A stretch of 64,000 nucleotides of DNA from NCBI RefSeq assembly GCF_001649575.2, contig NC_051433.1, positions 7,529,190-7,593,189 on the forward strand, read 5' to 3'. A program made the position numbers and the translations under genes. Shown here piece by piece: positions 1-12,784 of the stretch. Each line of letters starts with the position of its first letter. Position 1 is the first letter of the stretch. The notes under the pieces are model-generated. The model ran no database searches. It was not told the origin of the DNA and worked only from the letters and a program-made list of their open reading frames with translations. The stretch is from Kryptolebias marmoratus (taxonomy: Eukaryota; Chordata; Actinopteri; Cyprinodontiformes; Rivulidae).

Positions 1-545
1 CTGTTGGCACTCTTCAGTGGCTGTGAACACCAGCTTTACCACAGAGGACGAAATCTGGCAGAACAATGTCGTCTTACTCCATAAGACCATACGAGTATAG
101 ACTTTATCATGTTATTGTAGGAGGAGATCCAGCAGCTGGACGGATTCTGGACTAAACACTTTGGTATTTATGAGTGAGGCTAATTTTGTGAGCATGTACT
201 GTATGTGTACGTGTGTGGTTTGTGTTCTGAGCTTAAAACAGAATGTCAGGGAAACCCCAAACCACCCAGTTTGTCATCTTGTCCCATGCCTCACTCATTT
301 TTGCCTTTCCTGTCATCTGTCTCTTTCTCCCCTTTCGCTCTTTCTGCCATCTGGCCTTGGTGAGTATATCTCTGACAGAAGCGCTCAGACAGCTCAGCCT
401 TAATGGTCTGGCACGCGTTGTTAACAGCGCTCATTTTATTCCACCAAATCTCACTCCAAGAAGTTCACTGACAACTTCAACAATAAAAAGTGTAAGGGAG
501 GCAATAAAAAAGTTGTTTTATTCCCAGAAATAAAACCTTGAGTTG
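1..545 (+). other. Possible 3' end of an upstream gene (uncertain)
   Basis: Three AATAAA polyadenylation signals lie close together at 482-487, 503-508 and 529-534, which is what the end of a + strand 3' untranslated region looks like. Positions 2-112 are open in one frame and end in a stop, and 121-177 (after a TTATTGTAG that could be a splice acceptor) encode a short peptide, EEIQQLDGFWTKHFGIYE, followed by a stop. I recognise neither peptide. A terminal coding exon followed by 3' UTR is possible, but no family can be named and the signals could be chance in AT-rich DNA. Confidence 0.2.
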
Positions 546-3500
546 TTCATTCATGAAACAAATAACAGCATAAAGTATTTAATTTGAAGACTATGCAGCT
601 TCAAGAAATCTTGATTACAACTGCATGCATTGTTAAAGGAGGGACAAACACTGTGAATGACCACTTCTGATACTTGCACTATCTACTTCCTACCAGTAGG
701 AGGTGCTAGGTTGAAGTGACACTCCTAAAAGTCTATTATTAGGGTGTGAACAACGTACAGGGTTCAACAAACTCCAGGAATTGTTGCATGAATCAAACAC
801 ATTCCTACACTATCAACAACCATTAAACTGTAAAGACAATGATCAGAACATGGCAGACATTTTTTAATTTATCTTACATTCCTGTGTGGTTTTTAGCCTT
901 TGCTTGTCCCATGAGCTGCCAAGCTTTGCTCCACATTCACTGATTTATGGGATCCCAGGGAGTCGAAATAAATGAGAGTGAGGCAAATGAGAGTATAAAT
1001 CATCATCATCACAAGTAACTCTGATATCATTTAAACAGCAGCCAAACCTTTGGTGGAGGCAACAGGGAAATCCGTAGAGGTTAGAAAAATGAGAACTGTG
1101 AGAAAAAGTAGAGTTAAAATATGACCAGTAAGATAATACTGCTATGATTAGTCATGCCATCTATGTTCTTTCAAAATTACCCCACATGCCCTGTATACAA
1201 CCTCTCCAGGAAAACCATAAAAGGATTCCTCTCTTTGTACTCATTTACATTTTTATCAAGATGATGCTTCCCTTTGAATTTATTGGTTTTTTTTATCCCT
1301 AACAGAGGTACACTACACAGTTACAGACATTTCTCAACACAGTGTTACTCAGAAATTAGGAAGTTCAGACTCCATTTTTGTGTGCCAATTTGTTCTTGTT
1401 GTAAAGACTAGTGTAAGTTGGTCAGGAAAGTTTAAAAAAAGACATTCACACACTCACACACTATCAATAAACCGGTCCTTGTATATATACTGTTCTGTAG
1501 AATTTGTTTCATGATATAACAGACACGAGTTAGCAGATTTGTACCATTCGTGTGGGGGAAGCAGACAAGGTGTTACGTTGACTCAAGGCTCTGGCATATG
1601 CCATGAAATGTCAAAAAGTCACTTTGCACTCAAGTGGTTGTGAGATGTTCGTTTTTGCACACACCTTTCATATCTTTCAACTCGACTCAGAACTCTGGGG
1701 AAGCTCCTCCCTCCTCCTACAGGCCAGTTAACATGCTGCTGAGTTAGTACTCAATGACTTTGTTGGGCTTCTGAAGTTTGGATGTTGTTCTTTTGTCGTA
1801 AGTTGCAACTAATTTCCAAATGAAAGTTTTGAAAGACCTTCAAAAAACTTGAAGACCCATTGGTGGAGATCATATTAAAAGATTAGGAAAAAACAAGAAT
1901 GTGATCTGTGTACTGACTGCCTAGGACATTTTAACTTACTGATAAAACAAGATTGTGTCTAAAAAAATGGACCTTTATCATCCTTGGTCAAACTACAAAT
2001 TAGCAGAATACTAGAATAAAATTTTACTGTTGATCTGTATCTCCAAACCCATGTCTTCTCGTAGAAATGATAGGAGGACTTAAATGTTTCACAATGCTTC
2101 CTAAAAACTTTCTGTAAAAAAAAAAAACAAACAAGAAAAACTCTTAAGATTAGGAGTGTTTACAGTAACCTTGCTGACTTGTTGAAATCAGTAAGACAAT
2201 ATTTGTCAGATTGTATAAAGAGGTAAAAAGAGGTATAATGTGCCTTTATTGAGATAATAAGCATTGAGAAGACAAACTTGTTACGTTTTCTGTAGAATCA
2301 AGTAATTCTACCTGGTATTTAGGACCAGGACAGAAAAGCTCAGACTGCATCCACAGCCAAGGACATATTTGTCACTCACACTTTAAACTGCAAGACAACA
2401 AATTATTTCAGTTAGAGATATGCAAAATCTTGACCTAGGAAGTAACGCTTAATTAGAATTAAGCAAGTCAGTCAGACATGCAAAAAATTGCACCTTGCGT
2501 CAGAAGTCAATTTGATTATTTATTTTACTCCTTTCACTTTTGACTTGGAAATGCAGAAAACAAAAACAAAACACCACCCTTCAAACTTCCTGCACTCACA
2601 CATAGCAAAGCTTGACAGGTCTGCTGTGACAAGGCACCTTTGTTTGTAACCTTTGGGTAATCCATCAAAATCATAGACACACACAAATTAAAATATAAAT
2701 ATACCACCATGAGTTTGGTAGTTTGTTTGAGGTACTATTTTTTTGTTAACTAGCTAAATATAATTTTCCGACAGCATGGCACTGCACACTATGGTCAAAT
2801 ATTTTCACTTAAGTTTAGCTTGTTCGAAGCACACACACATTGTTAAAAAAAATTCTTGTAGTTTGTTTAGATGCAAGATTCCAAAATTAATCTGTTGCCA
2901 TGTTCACTTATAAAAAATATTTTTTCCCCTGCAAACCCTCCGAACAGGCCCTACTGCCTATTTTTTTTTTCTGTCTTGAACTTTGAAAATTCAATAAACA
3001 TGCTAACATATTTCTGTATAGTTTGAGTTCTAGCTCCTTTTTTAATTTTGTTGAACATGTATAGTCTGAACTTGGTGTGAACTTGCAGGGAGGTCCACTG
3101 AGATGAACTTTTGCATTTACCATAATAACTGAGGCCTGTTGAGTCTAAACATAGAACTTCTGTGGGGTTTTTTTTTGTAATTTCCCTGAGTATTGCTTAT
3201 TTTCACATTGGGGTGAATGTATTGTGATGTGCACTCCTTTGTAGATTAACAACTGTCTCAAATGGTTTTCACTTGTGAATGATAGACTCCAAACAGTTTT
3301 GAAATGATTTTAAAACTTCTTCTCATATGATAGGCATCATCGGTTGCTTTTCCAAGAAACAAAAAGGAAACCAAACCATACCAAATCAAGACAAAACAAA
3401 AACTCACCAGAATACATGTTTTAACAGTAGCAGTCATTTAGTGTTCAGTAAATCAAACACATTTGATTAATTGACAGCAATAAGGGTGCTAGTTTGCCTG

Positions 3501-4748
3501 GTTAAAAATTTTGGTTTGGGTTTCAGGTTTTGTGAAGTACAGCTAATATTGACAAAGTGTAGTTTGACATACATGGTTATTTACCTCAGATTATGTTTCC
3601 TTTATTTTAATTGAGGACCAATTAAGTCTTTGTTTAGTTAGTTATTATTTTTTTGTTTGTTGGTTGGTTTTTGTAGTAAAATTATCAACTCTTACACTGG
3701 AAGAGGGTGTGCCTTGTTTTTTACTATAACTGTTAATTTTGTGTTACTGATCGCCTCTACTTGTCTAGGATCTGTTCCATGGCCCAACTGTCATATATGT
3801 TTTGATGCAGCGTGACTGGAAATCCCCAAACCTACTCTAGCCTCAAAGTTTGTTTTGTGTATATAAGCGCACATTTACTCAACATATGCAAACACAGATG
3901 TATGCAAACATAAATGCATACACACACACACACAAGTGCATGCACATGAGTTCCCCTGCCTTTCCTTCCTGAGGTGCTTTTGATTGACAGTGCCTGCCCC
4001 AGCTAGGGATTATAATGGAAAATGGTAGGGGGAGTGGGTGTGGATCCAGGAGAGGGGTGACAAGGTTTAAGGCCAGGGTGAGAGAGTAAAAAAAAGGGCA
4101 GAGGATTAGACCCACTGAGCTTCATTAACCTGAATGTTTACACAAGTTGATCTCTTGCAATGAGAGCCTTTTTCTTCCCACAAGTGTCCGCTTCAAGAAC
4201 ATGCTGCCCCTTTCCTCCATCGTCTCAACTCAACACATCCAGCAACATATAAAGTCAGCAAACTTAGACAATCTGTACTTCCTGATATAGTCAAAACTGA
4301 TGATAGAGTATCTGTAGTAAAGATATGGTCTATTTAAATTGTTAGTTTCGATGATGCCCCTCAAAACTATATAAACTCTGAAAGCCAGTCAGTTTCAACA
4401 TGCATTAATGATTAAGCACAAAATAATGTGTTTTTCTAAAACAATTAATCTCCTTAAACATTAGTTTTTGTTTAAAATGAAAAAATATGAGTGCCAAAAC
4501 CTTTCATGTAACTATTAAAAAATGTTTTTATCCTTTTAAAGTCTGGAGGGTGTGGCTCTGATATGAACTGTTGTCTAGAAGATGTGTTCTTGTTTCTGGA
4601 TTCAGGGTACTTCTCAAACTATTTTTAGATAAAAACAATGGTTATTCAAGGAAACTGAGGTATTCAACTGGCTGTGAATTGTGATTTTTTTCTATGTCAA
4701 AAAAATGCTGTAACTTAAAATATTCCATAAAAAGTTGTTATTTTTTAG

Positions 4749-4822
<74 letters not shown>

Positions 4823-7800
4823 TGATTGTGAGGTTTTGTGAGCTGTTATGTGTGGCTTCTAGAAGAAGAAGAAAAAACATTTGACATTTTTGAGCAAAAG
4901 GTTTCTGTTGTAGCCCAGCTGAACAAAATTCCTGCTACTTTTATAAGGTATTACAACATAATGTTACACAAAGGTTTAAAGGGGTAAAGAGCCACTAAAT
5001 TAGTGCCAATCATGAAACAGACTTCAGACGCACCAACTTGTGCTTTTGTTGCTTCTCTCCAAGGACCCATTGAGCTGTCCGGAATTGTGCTGGAGCTCTA
5101 AAGACAACACTGGGGGCTGTTTGCTTCCCAGATTAAAGAGGCTGAGTGAGACAGCCACCTGAAAGGAGTGGTAGTAGAACAAGCACCAGAGGTTTCCCCC
5201 CAAAAGAGCAGTTAGCAGTACAAAACTGCCTGAATTGTTTAGGATCTCCTGTGAAAGGTTGTTTTCTCTCCCCACTGAAGTGGAAAAGTAAATTAACGCT
5301 CACTCCACGTCTGGCTCTGGCCCTGACTAGCTGAGAACGGTGTGTTGACAGCCACAAGATTGCTTCCTTTAAAGAGCTGTAACTGAAGGGACATGGCTTA
5401 TGCCTGAGTAAACAGAAAGAAGTTCAGAACTTTTACTTAGACAAGCAGGTTGTGGTGTGCACTTCAAAACTGCTATGGCATCAAATGAGCTGGTAGAGCA
5501 ATTGGAAGTTATTCTGCACAAGGCACTTTTTTGACGACTTCTGCCATGTGGGTCTGATTTTTCCCTTTGAATGATTGTGGGTGCTGTGGAGGTTCACTGT
5601 GAGTCCATGCCTGTTTGACAAGATGCTGATTCTACAGACATAAAAAAGGGAAATAAGAGGGAAAACTTGAGACAGAGAGAAAAAGACAGAAAGCCAATAA
5701 GAGTGCCAAATCACGACTGCTGCGGACCAACCGTCTACTCAGTCTCTGACAGGAAAGAGAATGTGGGGGGAAGAGAAGAGGAATGAGATACTGGAGAGAG
5801 AGGTGCTTGGAGGAAAAAAGAGAAAAAGTTTCTAAGGAGACATCTGGCTTTGATTATGAGGACCAGCATGGACAAGCAAGCCTTTGCTGCTTGTTTTGAC
5901 TGGGCCTTTTAGGGGAAGTCGATGTTGTTTGTTTTTGAATTACAAGTGGCTTGTTAATTGATGAATAATGAGCCTGAGAAACAATGAATGAGCAAATTTT
6001 GTAATCAGAGCCTTTCAATGTATGTATCTCTAATACATTTGCTTTTATAAAAAGTATTGAAAATCCCCAGCTCTGACTGGCTTTAAAAAAAGTGTACATT
6101 GTTCCGAGCTTGTGAATGAGGAGAAACATTTCAAAAGCTCAAAACTGGAATTCAAACTTCTTGTCTGTCACCCACTTTCAGACATATTGAGTGTGAGAGA
6201 AACCTCATGGCATAGCGTCCTGCACCGCTGAATATGAATAAACCATCAAGTGCAGAGAACTCAAGCCAAGTAAAACTCAGCACACAGGCATCGCAGCAGA
6301 ACAAGAATGAAGATCTTTACTTGCAAATACGGCCAAACTCCTCCATCTCTGCACTCCCGTTCACAAAGTCAATTGCCCATCAACAAAACAAAATGGCTTT
6401 AAAAAACATCATGCAATGATTCCCTTTTCTCTGGTTTTGGTTATACTTAGGAGTGACATACATTCCTCCAGAGGAAGATACTTTAGGTTAGTCTGAATTA
6501 AAATCCAGGGTAATGCTACTGAGGCTGGATTGAAAAGAAACTTGAGATTAGAAATAGCCTGCTGGCATTCAGAGAAACTTTGAGGCTGTGATGATGATTG
6601 GAAGTGACGTCTGCTTCTGCTGCAAGAGCAGATGTATAAATGTTGAAGGGGTCTGGACTTTGGTCTCTGCCACCTTTAAGTTTGAAACATTTCAAATGTT
6701 TATGAGGGATTGAAGAGTGATTAAGAATGGCATGACTTCCTTGTGCATAATTTTACAAAATGTTTCATTTATTTAGTGAAAAAAATAGACTTTCAATATC
6801 ACATCCAGTATATTGTCACAGTTGAGTTTTCTTGCATTTGGGCAGCTCTTGGTATGTTCTTATAAAAGGATGGTTTTGAAATTGTGTGTTAGAAAGTACA
6901 TTCAATAAGTGACTGATTTTAACTCATTAACTACTATATTTACTGTATAATACAAAACGTATGCTGTTGTTTTAACTCACAGGCAAAAGCTAAAGTTTTT
7001 TCTTACACTATATGTTTTACAGAATACTTTTAAAACTAAATGCACTTTCTTCATAAAAATTGTTATTTAGAATCAATTAACACTCTTAGATATCTGCTGT
7101 GTTAAAATGACTTTAGGGCTTGAACCTCTGACCACTGCACTTTGCCGGCAGCAGTAACACAATGTGATCAGTGAAACATTATCCTGAAGACGGGAAACCA
7201 GCTGGGAAGTGGAGAACAGGAATAACGGAGGATGTTCTCTCTGCTTACCAAACAGAAACCCAAGAAGATCTTTTCCAAGGATGAGGAGAAAGGTGTTAAA
7301 GGAAGTGTCTGTGTCCTGGCAATTGTTTTGCATCTTTAAGATTTCCTAGTACAATTTGTGAGTTAGCCTATGCACGGATGTGTGTAAATAACTGGGCAAG
7401 TAAGGAGAAAACACACATATGCAGTTAGAAAAGATAACGTGATTCTGTCAAAATAATAACATTTTCATAACAGTTCCTGATTTAAAAGTAATAATTCTCA
7501 TTGCTCAAACTGGAAAGCAGGAAACTGAGTTTTTAATTTGAAGAGTGTGACCAGTAATTATAATATTTTTACAAGCATGTCCTCTTATAGGAGGAGGAGT
7601 AGATAAAAAAATACATCTGAGTGTTTTATAGGTATGGTTAAAAACTGGACTGACAATTTAAATATTTAATAATATAATATATTCAAGTTTTCATTGACGA
7701 GAGAAACAGAAACCAATGGCAACTTTACAGTTTCTATAAACTTTTTTCAGGTGTATTTTTATCAGAATAAAATGTGTTTAATTCACTACAAGCACAGATT

Positions 7801-8478
7801 TAAGTTTCCTCTGGTGGTTGCTGAAATCACATGAATGCCACATCACAATACCACAGATAAATGTTCAGAAAAAAAATATAGAGAGAAAATGCTCTGCAAT
7901 AATTGTAACAATGAAATCCCAAACAAAATCCATACCTCTCTAAAAGAGAAGCGACTAAAGGGTATGTTTTACCAGGTCAAACAAAAAGTCATTCGTTTAT
8001 GGCTGAATATTGTCTCATGTTTCTGTTCTGTTGGAGACTATTACTGTCACAAAAATGTGCTGTATTAATGTACTAAACAGCACCATCCAGAGAGTTTCTA
8101 GTAGAGCCTATATCTATCCAGGAAATAGTGTTAATTAAATCTAACCCATTTATTCTAATGCAAATTTGGTTATGAAGATAAAGATATTGTCCACCAGTAA
8201 CTCAGTAGTGAAGCAATTCAAAACAACTTAATAATAAAACTAACCTTTTACCTGTGGAAAACAGGAGGAAGAGTCAATGTCAGGTTCACTTTTCTGGTCA
8301 CATATCTATCAACTTCATCCTCAGTGATGATTGATCCTAGAATGACACAGTGATGACACATCCTAGAACGTTAACTGATTAAAGCTGCGACATTTAGTTA
8401 CATACATGAACAGGTTCCAGTTGAATTTAACACTATAAGCCAGGCATATTGTTTTGTATATGCATGCATGTTGTTAAA
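546..8478. other. Intergenic DNA, no supported gene
   Basis: AT-rich sequence with only short, random-looking open frames on both strands. It contains the (AT)n tract at 4753-4821. The interval around 5030-5330 is less AT-rich, has no low-complexity sequence and is open on both strands, which fits a conserved noncoding element better than a gene. A small palindrome (GCTTAATT, 2 bases, AATTAAGC) lies near 2448. I see no RNA gene. Confidence 0.5.
4753..4821. repeat. (AT)n microsatellite
   Basis: About 34 uninterrupted AT dinucleotides. The open frame through it (poly Tyr-Ile) is an artefact of the repeat. Confidence 0.95.
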
Positions 8479-8700
8479 TCATCCATCCATCTTCTAGTGT
8501 TTATCTGTGCTGGAGTCATGGAGGCAACGGGTCCTGGAGGGAAACCTGGACATCCCTCTCCCCAGAGACACTCTCCAGCTCCTCCTGGGAGATCCCAAGG
8601 CGTTCCAAAGCTAGATACATAATCCCTCCAGCAAGTTCTGAGTCTGTCCCCGAGTCTCCTCCCATTGGGATGTGCCTAGAAAATCTCCAAGCGAGGCATC
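8479..8700 (-). mobile_element. Teleost LINE-type repeat fragment (3' end)
   Basis: It begins with the ATCCATCCATCTTCT motif and continues with CCTCTCCCCAGAGACACT, CAGCTCCTCCTGGGAGATCC, CAAGGCGTTCC and CCCTCCAGCAAGTTCTGAGTC. This consensus is widely dispersed in fish genomes as the tail region of non-LTR retrotransposon copies. It is more GC-rich than its surroundings. The exact family (Rex/L2-like or other) and orientation are inferred from memory of the consensus; no complete reading frame remains. Confidence 0.6.
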
Positions 8701-11700
8701 TTTTTAGTTATATCATGCATATTGTAACCCCTTTTCCATAGAAGAGAGCTCAGATATAAATAATAAGCTTATGAACACAACTGGAGTTTTTTAAATTTCT
8801 TTAAGGACAGTCATGTGTGAGATTAACCAGACATTCATTTCTTTACCATAATTTTTCTGTGAGGTGATTTTACTCATTTTTAGAGGATGTCAGCAGACAA
8901 TAGGGTCAGAGTGCAAAAACAGGCAACTGCAGGTGAGACCTGTGGCTATCTGTCATCAACACATCAATCACAGAGGAGCACCATCCTATGAGAAACATTT
9001 GCCATTAGGCATGCAGGTGAACCCTTAAATCAGCTTTAATTGGGACGCTGAGTAACAAGCAAGGCTGAAAGGTGTGGGAAGCAGAGTCTGTGAACTTTAT
9101 TGCCGACTAAGGGACTCTGAGTTGCAGAGGCAGAGCAGACTGTTAGTAGTAAGAATATGGCTAGTTTCCTCGTGAAATATACCAAACAACTGCTTCAGTT
9201 TATAAAGACATAAAGAGTGTCTAGAATAGAATAGAATGCATGCAAGCAATAAAATTTTAAAAAGCCTTTCAAAGTCATTGTTTGTTTTAAATGCAGTAAA
9301 TGCTTTAAAAAATTAAAGGTTTTATCGCAATCACACAGCTGCATTTGTAAAATACAATAATATACAATAGATTCCATTTCTTTAAAATGAAACCTTTATT
9401 ATTAATACTATACAGTGCATGTATGTCAGTATCCTGATATTATGGCATCAAGTTTAAAACTATATTGCTCCTTTTGTGTACTAGTTGCAGCCTATAGGCT
9501 AGAACTTGTAGGTTTCACAGATAAGCACCCGCTCAGCACAGGAGCTCAATTTCCATGGTATTTGCTGTAATAGTCCTCTCAAAACTGGAAATTTATTGAT
9601 GGATTTTTTACAAAATTTACTGCCCCACATCCCCTCCCTGTAGGCCGTGAGCCTTTAATCTTTGGAGACGTTCATTAGATCGTTTGTCAAAACCACAAGC
9701 TTATCTCCTCTCTCCTTTCTTTTTTGCATTCATCTGGTGCTTTCACTTTCTGGAAAGAGTTTACATGCAGTGTCTCATAATACAGATGAGGCAGCCGGGT
9801 TGTAGAGGTGAACAGAATACGGAAGAGGCTGAGTGCAATGGACCATGGAAACTACTTCTCTCCACGTCCTTCCTTTCCTTTTTAAAAACAGAATTTACAG
9901 CTGATTAGGCTCCATTGTAAAGACAGGCCCCAGTTTACAGAAGGAACGCTGCACAACATTTATGCAAGGCCAGACCCAAAGACCCTTATAAAAAACATAT
10001 GTTCTTCCAAAGACCCCTCAGAGAGAACATAAAAAAATCTCTGCAGATGGCTCATTTTCAGCACATCATGAAAAAAAAAAAAAAATTGGACACGTCTTTG
10101 GAATGTAAGAACTTTAGTGTTCACAGAAAAAAGTTATATGACAGCAGAAGTCATGGTGATAAAACATTTGAGGGACTTTGCCTTCTATGCAATAATAACT
10201 GCATGTTGAGAAGAATCAAGCAAAAAAACCTTTTCCATCTGTCCAAGCTTTTTGGAGCGTTAACATGACATAACATCGGCCTGCAACATGAAAATACTCT
10301 GAAGTTTATTGTGCCATTATTGGTGGCAATTTCAAGTGATCTCATGTTGAACAAGGTGTGAAAAAAAGAACTAGAATTTCGACTGTCAGCAATATTAAAT
10401 AATAAGAAAGAAAGAAAAATATAATAAAAAAACATGTTTATAACACTTTTTTGGGGGGGAGGGGGTGAACTTAGTGGACACAGGATGTAGGATATTTATT
10501 TTTGTGGGATTTTTTCATTTTCAATATTTGTTAACAGTAGCTGTTGTCAGTGTCTGACATTGTAAATACATTGAAAAAGCTTACATTTATTGTCAAGCTG
10601 TTTAATATCTGACAGAGAAACCAAAATAATTTTCTCTTTTCTTTTTTTCCAGTGGCAATGATTTAATTTGTATGAAAAGACAGTAATCTCAACTAAAAAG
10701 CAGTTCTTTTGTCATTTAATGTGACAGCTCATGAAAATCTTTTATATTTGAAACCCGTTGAGTTGTAAACCCTAACAGTTACAGTCAAGGTAAAACAGCA
10801 AGCTGTGCTTTACTTCCAACTGGGAAACATGTCAAATATCAAGCTGCTTGTTTATCATTTTATGTATATGTCAAAATAAAACTTAAAGAAAACTGTTTCT
10901 TCTGTCTAGTGTACAATAAGAGAACCGTATTCAGTAACTGGACAAGCTGGGCCAATTTAAGGTTTTGTTTTGATTTGCCATAAAAATGATTATATTCTGC
11001 TTATAGGTCAAATAAATTGGACTATTATTTTAAAAAATAATCAATAAAATTGATTGAATTTGGATCTGTTTTCAGGCCTTGTTATTGTGGTATGGTTTTA
11101 GAATTAAATCCATTTCCATCTTTTGACTTCTTAATTGCAACAATATTGCTGCTTTTACAGTAAATGTAAAAGTCATCATTTTTGCAGTGGTCTCAGTTAA
11201 AAGCTTCACCTGTTTTCTGATAAACTGACAGTCAAATATTTACTGAACAGAAACCCTGGAATGCAGGAAAAAAAAACAAGAACTCCTAATTTAAACCAGA
11301 AAATCTTATTGATAAACTCAAAATACTAACCACACTGCAAACTACCTTTTGGCAGGATTCAGTTTTAGCTCTGAGCTCATCATCGCACAGCACGATTCAG
11401 AATCACCCACTGTTTCCACGCTTGACCGTAACATGATCATTTGTGGCTCTACGACGACGAAGGTGTGAGTAAAATAGTTGCTTTAAAGAAGTGAGACTAA
11501 ATTTTGTTATTGCTAAAGACATATATGAAGAAGCAGCAGCTGGCATGGACATTCCGAGCCGCTGCTGCCAGGCCTCAGCTGCTACGTGTGCTCAGTCTTC
11601 ACCACATGGCCACAGAGTACACAAGGCAGCCACAGGTATGTCCCCATCACCCCAGGCCACACAAGTCACAGCCAGGATGCTGTCAGAACCTTTCTGGTAC

Positions 11701-12753
11701 CCCGTCAAACTAATGAATTGTGACTGTGTGGTGCCTGAGCAAAAGCAATTGTTCCATTCATAAACCTGCCATTGATGTATGCAGACTTTCCTTACCCACT
11801 CACAGCCAATGAAGAGGGACTCCGGACTACATGAACTTGTCATATGGTTGTCTGTTTTTACAGTGGGTGAATTCAAGTACCTCAGCCAAGTATGTGTGTA
11901 TGGATCTATTTATCTGGTAGTGGGTTTGTGTCTGCGGGTGTTCAGTGTATTTCGCCACAGTGGAAAAGATAATCACTAAACTGGTCGGCTGATGGTAAAA
12001 CCCATCCAGGTGGACTGTGCATGCGGGCTGGTGAGTGAGTCTTGGTTTGGCTCCTGAAGGTCCTGGTGCATCATGAAGTTTGTGGTGAATAAAATGTTGA
12101 GCTGTGCATTTTAAAGCGGCTACTGAATTAAATGTGTCACACAGCAGGCTGGTGCAAAAAAAAAGAAGAAAAGAAAAAAAAAAAAACAGGTCTGTAATTT
12201 TGTCTTGGAGAAATCATGGGAACAGTAGTCTTGTGTTCTTTTTTTATACACTCGAACTTGAGCAGTGTAGGGAAAACCTGATTGCTGACTCATCTGCGGT
12301 GCTTTAAAGCGCCAGTTGGAATCACCTAACAATAATAATCGTTTTAATTTTGTGTTTTATTTCGATTGTACAAAGAATGGCTACAAAAGCAAACATTTCG
12401 CTCATTTCCTTGTTTCGGGACCTGATGCCAGGCTACGTGGGGTAAAACAATCAATCAGAAATAAGAAGCAGTATAAGGTGAAAACTTAAGTGGGTTAATA
12501 AGAGTAGAGTGACACAGACCAGGAGAATAGAAAAATTAGTTATGGGCAGTGTTTCCAACTGACATAATTTCAGCCATGTGAGTTTCAACATAAACAGAAA
12601 AGGAATGAGAAAATAATTGTGGTGTGTGTGGTAACCCCTCACAGGCTACATGGTGGATGCTGTTTCCAGGATTATGGATTTCTCATTATATATGAAGTAC
12701 ACATATTTTTGTGTGGCTTGGTACAACAAAGTTACAACCACGCTTGCGCCTCA

Positions 12754-12784
<31 letters not shown>

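Noticed and set aside
11491..11876. Overlapping open frames of 66-94 codons on both strands, with a GTATGT donor-like site at 11636
   Set aside because: There is no matching protein family, no partner exon and no consistent frame. It is better read as locally GC-richer intergenic DNA.
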